Part shown: positions 12,737 to 17,516 of the stretch, piece by piece | Numbering within the stretch: the first letter of the stretch is position 1 | Layout of the letters: the number at the start of each line of letters is the position of its first letter | Assembly (NCBI GenBank): GCA_046262995.1 | Contig: JBHELQ010000018.1 | Coordinates: 1 to 17,516 of the forward strand | DNA from: JBHELQ01 sp046262995 | Lineage (GTDB): Bacteria > Actinomycetota > Thermoleophilia > Solirubrobacterales > Thermoleophilaceae | Direction: 5' to 3' | DNA length: 17,516 nt | Position numbers and translations under genes: made by a program | The notes under the pieces: model-generated | The model's input: the letters and a program-made list of their open reading frames with translations, nothing else | The model's database searches: none | Told to the model about the DNA's origin: nothing

Positions 12737-13471
12737 TCAACCCTCCCGTCGCATGACTCGGCTGACTCCCGCTCGGAGCTGGCGCTCGGTCAGGTCCCCG
12801 AGCTTCGTCTCGACCACCCTCCCGCCCGCGCGGCTGAACACGGTCGTCGGGCACACGCCCACGCCGTAGAGGTTCGCCACCGCACCGTCCCGGTCGACCC
12901 CGACGGGCATGCGCCAGCCGCGCCTCTCGACGATCGCCCGCAGCTCGTCGCGGTGCTTGTGGCTGAAGTAGACGACCGCGAAGGACACGCCGCGGAAGCT
13001 CCGGCTGACCGCCTGCACGCGGTCCACCTGCGGGTTGCAGTCGGCGCCCTTGTCGAAGATGAAGGTCAGCACCATCGGGCGACGGCGAAGCTCGCACACG
13101 TTCATCACGCCGCTGCTGCGGATCCCGCACGCCGGCGCCGGACCTGAGTCGCGCGGGCAGCGTGCCCTCTGGCAGACGTTCGCGTCGCCCTCCAGGTTGC
13201 TCGTGGCGAGCGGCGCCGCGAACGCGGGGGCGATGCGCCCCCGCTTGGGACCGAAGTTGCCCTTGCCCCTGTTCGGGATCGTGTTGGCGAAGTAGACGAC
13301 ACCCAGCAGCATCAGCATCAGGATGCCCGCCACCCAGGCATAGCGGTTTCCCGGCCGCGGCGTCTGGGGCGGCTTGACCGGCTCCGGGTGGGTGCGGTCG
13401 CGCTCGGCCAGCCGCTCCCCCACGCTGCGGCCGTCCCCGCCACCCAGGTCGCCGAAGGGGTCCTTGGTCAC
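12737..13471 (-). CDS. Membrane-anchored thioredoxin-fold protein (TlpA/AhpC-like)
   Basis: Protein of 244 aa: cytoplasmic, Pro-rich N-terminus (1-42), one membrane helix (about 44-62), then an extracytoplasmic thioredoxin fold (about 75-240). The redox Cys is in FDKGADCNPQVD (Cys145), where a CxxC partner is missing. The cis-proline loop is GVCPTT (Pro208), itself preceded by Cys207. The start of the fold holds an insert with four cysteines (Cys100, 105, 115, 126). Together this looks like a peroxiredoxin- or TlpA-like protein that works with a single Cys or with a different disulfide. Start GTG 13471 overlaps the stop of the MMPL transporter gene by four bases (GTGA). The frame extends upstream inside MMPL, but those starts would overlap by hundreds of bases. 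Confidence 0.85.
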   Translation of the reverse strand: MTKDPFGDLGGGDGRSVGERLAERDRTHPEPVKPPQTPRPGNRYAWVAGILMLMLLGVVYFANTIPNRGKGNFGPKRGRIAPAFAAPLATSNLEGDANVCQRARCPRDSGPAPACGIRSSGVMNVCELRRRPMVLTFIFDKGADCNPQVDRVQAVSRSFRGVSFAVVYFSHKHRDELRAIVERRGWRMPVGVDRDGAVANLYGVGVCPTTVFSRAGGRVVETKLGDLTERQLRAGVSRVMRREG

Positions 13472-16206
13472 CGAGCGGCGCTGCGACGCCGGCGAAGCGG
13501 CCACTGCGGCGGGCTCGGACGGGCGTCCCAGAGCTCCTGCAGGAGCGGTCTTGGATCGAGGTCGCGCAGGGTGAACGGCCCGTGTTGCTCGGCCCACATG
13601 AGCGCGGCAGGCAGGACGAGCATCACGCCGACCAGTGCCGCCGTCAGGTCCACGACAGTGACGATCCCGAAATCGCGGAGCATCCGGATGTTGGACACGA
13701 CCAGCACCGCGAAGCCGGCGATCGCGGTGCTGCCGGAGGCGAGCACGGCTGCCCCCGTCGAGGCATAGGCGAGCTCGACCGCCCGGGCCGGGCCCGCCCC
13801 CGCCTCGCGTTCCTGGCGGTAGCGGGACGAGAGCAGCACGCTGAACTCCGTGGAGATGGCGATCACCAGCGCGCCGAGCGTCACGGACATCGGGTTGAGG
13901 TCGACCTCGAGCGGCCCGGGCAGGAGCCCGAGGAAGAAGAGCACGGCGCCCGACCACCCCGATGCGAGCGCGATGGGAATCAGGGGCACGGCCGCCGCGC
14001 GACGGGAGCGGCGCACGGCGAGGAGGACCAGGAACACTCCGGCCAGGGCGGCCAGCAGGGTCAGCGCGCGCCGCCAGGGCGACGACAGGTCGGCGTTCGC
14101 CTCCGCGGCCAGGACCGGGAGGCCGACGACCGAGGCTTGCACTCCCTTGGGCGGCCTGAGCCGCGCCTTGATGTCGTCGACCACCCTCTTCTGGCGGTCG
14201 AGCGGCATCAGGCGGATGCCGAAGGCCAGGTTCGCGCTGCGGCGATCCTGCGACACGACGCCCTGCGAGAAGTAGGGCGGTATGGCGTCGAGCAGGGCTC
14301 GCACCTGCTGGCTGCCACGGGGCCCGCTCACGGTCCCGAAGATGCCGGGCAGCGACAGCGCCGGACAGAGCTCGGGCGGGTTCTTCGCCTGCGCACAGGT
14401 CTTCCCGGGGCCGTATCCGTGAGCGCCGAGCACTCCGTCCTGGAAGCGGGTCATCCAGCGCACCACCGCGGGCTGGGTGATGTCGTCGGCTCGCACGGTC
14501 ACGTCGATCTCACCCGAGACTCCCGTCCGGTCCTGGAGCTGATTGACGTCGCGCAGCGCCTGAAGGTTCTGCGGCACGAGCTGGCGCACGTCCGACACCA
14601 CAGCGGTCTGGGTGTCGAGCGCCCAGCCGCATAGGGCAATGACAAGGCCGATCGCCAGAACCCTGCGGGGCCGGGTCAGGGCGTAACCGAGGGCCCGCCA
14701 GGAGTGGTCGGCCAACCACTCGCGGGCTGCCACGACCGGGGGGGCGGCCGCGACGCGCGCCATCCAGTACGCGACCTCGCCCCCGAGCCGGCGCACCACC
14801 CAGGGGACCCTGACGGGGCGCCGCTGGGAAGGGTCGAAGCGGGTGAGCGCCGCGAACCCGGCGCTGACCGTCACGAGCAGCGCCAGCCCGATGCCGAGCA
14901 CGAGCAGCAGCCCGAAGCTCCGCACCATCGGGACCGGCGACAGGAGCAGCACCAGGAACCCCACGGCGGTGGCCAGGCCCGCTGTGAAGATCGTCGGCCC
15001 GCCCGTCAGCGCCGCCGACCTGGCTGCGGCGGACAGGCCGCCACCGGGGTCGCGCGACCTGGCCTCGTCGAAGCGGGCGTGGAACTGGATCGCGTAGTCC
15101 ACGGCCAATCCGATCAGCACGGGCAGTACCGCGATCGAAGCCATCGTCAGGCTGCCCCCGGCGAGTGAGAGCGCACCGAAGGTCATGCCCGCCGCTCCCA
15201 GGGCCAGCAGCAGCGGAAGCAGGCGCAGGCGCGTGCGGAAGACGAGCGCGAGCGTGGCCGCCATCACCAGCAGCACCGCGCCCAGGAGGACGAGAATCGA
15301 GTGCTGGACGGCCGAGGCCAGGCCCTCCGCCACGACCGGCACCCCCGTGAGGACGTAGCTGGCGCCGCGCTGCGGCTTGAACAACGGCTCCCGCAGGGCC
15401 TGCCGGTACAACTGGATGGCCTGCCGGCGCTCGGAGCCGGTCAGGTCCGGCCGAAGCCTGGCCTGGATCAAGGCGGAGCTTCGACTCGGGAACAGGTACC
15501 CGAACTTGGATTTCGGGGTCGAGGGCTGATGCTGCGTCCTGTCGAAGACGAGCGTCGACACGAACTGGGGGTTGTCGATCGACGGAATGCTGGTCAAGCC
15601 GTAGCGCACCGCGACCCCCATCACGTCCTGGGTGAAGCGGTCGAGCACCGCCTGCCGCGCGGTCTTCGCGGCACCTTCCTGCACGCGCTTCGAAGCACCC
15701 CGCCGGGCAGCGGCCCGGCGGGCGAGCTCGGCCGCCTGGCGGGCGCTGAGCTCGTTGAGGCTGCGCTCCTTGGAGAACTCGCCGTTGATCTGGCCGACGG
15801 CCGTGTTGATGAAGGTCGCCGGCCCGTACACCACCCTCGCCGGCTTGAGCTTGGCGATCTTCGAGCAGACACTCGGGAGCTGAGCCAGGCCCTTCGCCCC
15901 GACCCTGCCCGACAGGCAGCCCTCGAGCCTGAGCAGGCGCCCCAGGTCCGAGGTCAGGATCGTTCGCGGCAAGTCCCCCTTCACCAGCACTACGACGGGG
16001 TCGTCCCCGAAGCTCCGCTTGAAGCGCTCGGTCGCCTTGAAGCTGCTCGAGGAACGGTTGACGAGCGTGTCGGTGGCCGCGCTCGGCTCGAGCCGCAGGG
16101 CGAGGCCTGCCCCCACGAGCGCAAGCAGCCCTACGACGCCCAGCACCGCGAGCGGCCTGCGCGTCGCGAGCCGGACGACGCGCTCGAACGGGTCGCTCCT
16201 CCACAT
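13468..16206 (-). CDS. MMPL/HAE3-type RND transporter
   Basis: Proton-driven inner-membrane exporter of 912 aa, probably for lipids or other hydrophobic compounds. It shows the RND duplication: helix 1 at about 18-37, a large outer domain (40-300) with a long Ala/Arg helix around 155-190, a helix bundle (302-452), a second entry helix (515-532), a second outer domain (535-710) and a second bundle (712-872). The first half has GLAVDYAIQFHARFDEA with the Asp370-Tyr371 pair typical of MMPL proton relays; the second half has AISTEFSVLLSSRY (Glu787-Phe788). Start ATG 16206 lacks an upstream ribosome site. It lies 85 bases after the Mce-type ATPase gene, with paired direct repeats in the gap, and overlaps the thioredoxin-fold gene by four bases. 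Substrate is unknown. Confidence 0.92.
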   Translation of the reverse strand: MWRSDPFERVVRLATRRPLAVLGVVGLLALVGAGLALRLEPSAATDTLVNRSSSSFKATERFKRSFGDDPVVVLVKGDLPRTILTSDLGRLLRLEGCLSGRVGAKGLAQLPSVCSKIAKLKPARVVYGPATFINTAVGQINGEFSKERSLNELSARQAAELARRAAARRGASKRVQEGAAKTARQAVLDRFTQDVMGVAVRYGLTSIPSIDNPQFVSTLVFDRTQHQPSTPKSKFGYLFPSRSSALIQARLRPDLTGSERRQAIQLYRQALREPLFKPQRGASYVLTGVPVVAEGLASAVQHSILVLLGAVLLVMAATLALVFRTRLRLLPLLLALGAAGMTFGALSLAGGSLTMASIAVLPVLIGLAVDYAIQFHARFDEARSRDPGGGLSAAARSAALTGGPTIFTAGLATAVGFLVLLLSPVPMVRSFGLLLVLGIGLALLVTVSAGFAALTRFDPSQRRPVRVPWVVRRLGGEVAYWMARVAAAPPVVAAREWLADHSWRALGYALTRPRRVLAIGLVIALCGWALDTQTAVVSDVRQLVPQNLQALRDVNQLQDRTGVSGEIDVTVRADDITQPAVVRWMTRFQDGVLGAHGYGPGKTCAQAKNPPELCPALSLPGIFGTVSGPRGSQQVRALLDAIPPYFSQGVVSQDRRSANLAFGIRLMPLDRQKRVVDDIKARLRPPKGVQASVVGLPVLAAEANADLSSPWRRALTLLAALAGVFLVLLAVRRSRRAAAVPLIPIALASGWSGAVLFFLGLLPGPLEVDLNPMSVTLGALVIAISTEFSVLLSSRYRQEREAGAGPARAVELAYASTGAAVLASGSTAIAGFAVLVVSNIRMLRDFGIVTVVDLTAALVGVMLVLPAALMWAEQHGPFTLRDLDPRPLLQELWDARPSPPQWPLRRRRSAAR

Positions 16207-16217
16207 CTGAGGGGTCA

Positions 16218-16249
16218 GCTTAGGCCAGCGGGAAGCGGCTTACGCCAGC
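16218..16249 (-). repeat. Two 12-base direct repeats upstream of the MMPL gene
   Basis: GCTTAGGCCAGC (16218-16229) and GCTTACGCCAGC (16238-16249) differ at one base and are 20 bases apart start to start, about two DNA turns. The nearer copy ends 12 bases before the MMPL start codon and contains TAAGCT on the coding strand, which could serve as a -10 box. A regulator site is plausible. Confidence 0.4.
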
Positions 16250-16291
16250 AAGGAGAGCACGCGAGCGACCGAGGACGCCGCCAGGCGCCGG

Positions 16292-17359
16292 CTATTCCAT
16301 CCCGAGAGGGCCTTGGGCTTCGCCGGAGAGGAATTGGCGGACGAACTGGTTGTCCGAGTTGAACAGCTCGCTGGCCGGACCGGACTCGACGATCCGGCCC
16401 TTCCACAGGATGGCGATGTAGTCAGCCACCCGGCGGGCGGACATGATGTCGTGCGTGATCACGCAGTAGGCGCCGCCGTTCTCCTCGTGCACCTCCATGA
16501 TCAGCTCGCACAGGAGGGCCGTCCTGACCGGGTCGAGGCCCGAGTCCGGCTCGTCGAACAGCACGATGTCCGGGTCGAGCACGAGCGCCCGCGCGAAGCC
16601 GGCTCGCTTCCGCATGCCGCCGGACAGCTCGTTCGGCATCTTGTCCTGCGCGCCTGCGAGCCCGACCTCCGAGAGGCGCCGCATGACGATCTCGTTGATC
16701 TCGTCCTCGCTCTTGTCCGTGTGCTGGCGGAGCGGGAATGCGACGTTGTCGTACAGGGCCATCGAGCCGAACAGCGCGCCGTCCTGGAACAGCACGCCGA
16801 ACTTCTTGCGCATGTCGAAGAGCTCGTCGTCGGCCATGTTCGGCACCGACTCGCCGTGCACGAGCACGTCGCCCTCGTCGGGGTAGAGCAGGCCGACCAT
16901 GTGCTTGATGCAGACCGACTTGCCGGTGCCGGAGGGACCGAGGATCATCGAGATCTGGTTGTCGGGCAGGCCCAGGTTGAGCCCGTTCAGCACCGTGTTG
17001 CGACCGAATGACTTCTTGACGTCGATGAACTCGACGGCGTCCTCCGAGCCGTGCTCTCGCTTGACGCCGGTGTGCCACTGGTACTCCTCGGCCTCGTCGG
17101 CGCCGTGGCCGAGCTCGCCGTGCACGCGCGGGTCGTCCTCTTGCTCCGGCTCCGAGACCACGCGGGTGTCGGCGGTCTCCATCTCCTCGGGATCGCCTTC
17201 GCCTCCGGGCTCGTCGTGGTACGCCTGCTCGGCCTCCGCAGCGTCCGGCTCCTCCGCGGTCGTGCCGGCCTCGTCGCGCTCGTCCTGTGACTCCTCCATG
17301 TCGGAGGGCTCCAGGGGCTTCCCCCAGGGCGGGTCGTCTCGCTGTTGCTCGTCTGCCAT
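16292..17359 (-). CDS. Mce-type ABC ATPase (MlaF/Mkl-like) with long acidic N-terminus
   Basis: ATPase of lipid-moving Mce/Mla systems, 355 aa. The ATPase domain begins near residue 108 and contains Walker A GPSGTGKS (141-148), Q-loop Gln192 in VLFQDGALF, signature LSGGM (245-249), Walker B IVLFDEP (265-271) and H-loop His303. VLFQDGALFGSMALYDNVAFPL and the Walker B run-on DEPDSGLDPV are typical of MlaF/Mkl. The first ~107 residues are extra: about 38 are Asp or Glu, with no predicted domain. MlaF is usually about 270 aa, so this is a real lineage feature or a misplaced start. ATG 17359 is supported by AAGGAG 7 bases upstream and 14 bases to the permease stop. It acts with the permease encoded just upstream. 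Confidence 0.95.
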   Translation of the reverse strand: MADEQQRDDPPWGKPLEPSDMEESQDERDEAGTTAEEPDAAEAEQAYHDEPGGEGDPEEMETADTRVVSEPEQEDDPRVHGELGHGADEAEEYQWHTGVKREHGSEDAVEFIDVKKSFGRNTVLNGLNLGLPDNQISMILGPSGTGKSVCIKHMVGLLYPDEGDVLVHGESVPNMADDELFDMRKKFGVLFQDGALFGSMALYDNVAFPLRQHTDKSEDEINEIVMRRLSEVGLAGAQDKMPNELSGGMRKRAGFARALVLDPDIVLFDEPDSGLDPVRTALLCELIMEVHEENGGAYCVITHDIMSARRVADYIAILWKGRIVESGPASELFNSDNQFVRQFLSGEAQGPLGME

Positions 17360-17373
17360 CCAGCTCTCCTTGC

Positions 17374-17516
17374 CTAGCCTCCGATCGGAGCCCTCGGATT
17401 GGAGCCCCAGAAGATCTGCGTGCCGACCATGCCGACGATGTGCACCATGACCGTGTTCAGCACCATCGACTTGGCGGTGGCGGTGCCGACCCCGACGGGG
17501 CCGCCGGAGGCCGTGT
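17374..17516 (-). CDS. YrbE/MlaE-type permease, C-terminal end (cut by window end)
   Basis: The last 47 codons of a permease read on the minus strand, ending at a TAG (17376-17374). Visible are GGPVGVGTATAKSMVLNTVM, then a hydrophobic HIVGMVGTQIFW and the tail GSNPRAPIGG. GPxGVGxA followed by a final helix is the C-terminal pattern of MlaE/YrbE permeases of Mce systems. It stands 14 bases before the ATPase gene, and this order (permease then ATPase) supports the family call. Mce substrate-binding proteins, if present, lie outside the window. Too short for the ordinary reading-frame cut-off but clear from motif and context. Confidence 0.82.
   Translation of the reverse strand, partial: TASGGPVGVGTATAKSMVLNTVMVHIVGMVGTQIFWGSNPRAPIGG

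Noticed and set aside
13472..13957. In-frame upstream extension of the thioredoxin-fold gene
   Set aside because: It lies over the 3' end of the MMPL gene, is rich in Arg and Gly, and would remove the coupling start at 13471.
13582..14634. 350-aa plus-strand frame opposite the MMPL gene
   Set aside because: His- and Arg-rich antisense shadow without domains; the MMPL frame has clear helices and motifs.
14510..16204. 564-aa minus-strand frame inside the MMPL gene
   Set aside because: Shadow of the real frame, shifted by one base and full of Arg, Gly and Ala; no ribosome site and no motif.

Overview
The window is a high-GC, gene-dense stretch of bacterial chromosome. An actinobacterial-type integration host factor, a CGNR/ABATE regulator, frequent GTG starts, 1-4 base start/stop overlaps and several short conserved proteins point to an actinobacterium. 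The unnamed small proteins and the Mce-type permease look most like Thermoleophilia (Solirubrobacterales/Gaiellales-like), but that placement is by recognition only. I see no rRNA, tRNA, CRISPR array, insertion sequence or prophage.

Left part (1-3617). The 3' end of an ABC permease overlaps a lipoprotein of the NMT1/ThiY type, forming the end of a thiamine-precursor-like importer that closes with a hairpin terminator. Next come a minus-strand hotdog thioesterase-like gene, a DUF1326 gene and msrB.

Middle part (3649-7235). A minus-strand run encodes a GNAT-fold acyltransferase-like protein, a one-helix membrane protein and an AlkA-type DNA glycosylase. The GNAT-like gene starts only 15 bp from a divergent PLP-dependent alpha-oxoamine synthase that resembles serine palmitoyltransferase. 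A GNAT-fold ceramide synthase plus a serine palmitoyltransferase is the pair used for bacterial ceramide synthesis, so this may be an actinobacterial sphingolipid locus. It is the most interesting inference here.

7232-10582. A CGNR-type regulator is divergent from a two-gene operon of tiny proteins (102 and 48 aa). The gap between them holds a well-formed promoter, a dyad that brackets it, and what looks like a leaderless promoter for the regulator. A pyruvate kinase with the residue pattern of K+-independent enzymes follows. After a 334 bp gap comes an integration-host-factor-like gene on the plus strand.

10602-17516. This is one minus-strand run. In transcription order it holds an Mce-type YrbE/MlaE permease (cut by the window edge), its ATPase with a long acidic N-terminus, an MMPL/HAE3 RND transporter, a membrane-anchored thioredoxin-fold protein (GTGA overlap), a stand-alone B3/B4-domain protein (1 bp gap), a conserved unknown and two small membrane proteins. 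A perfect 11-bp hairpin at 10602-10627 separates the run from the convergent IHF-like gene. The first four genes suggest envelope lipid handling.
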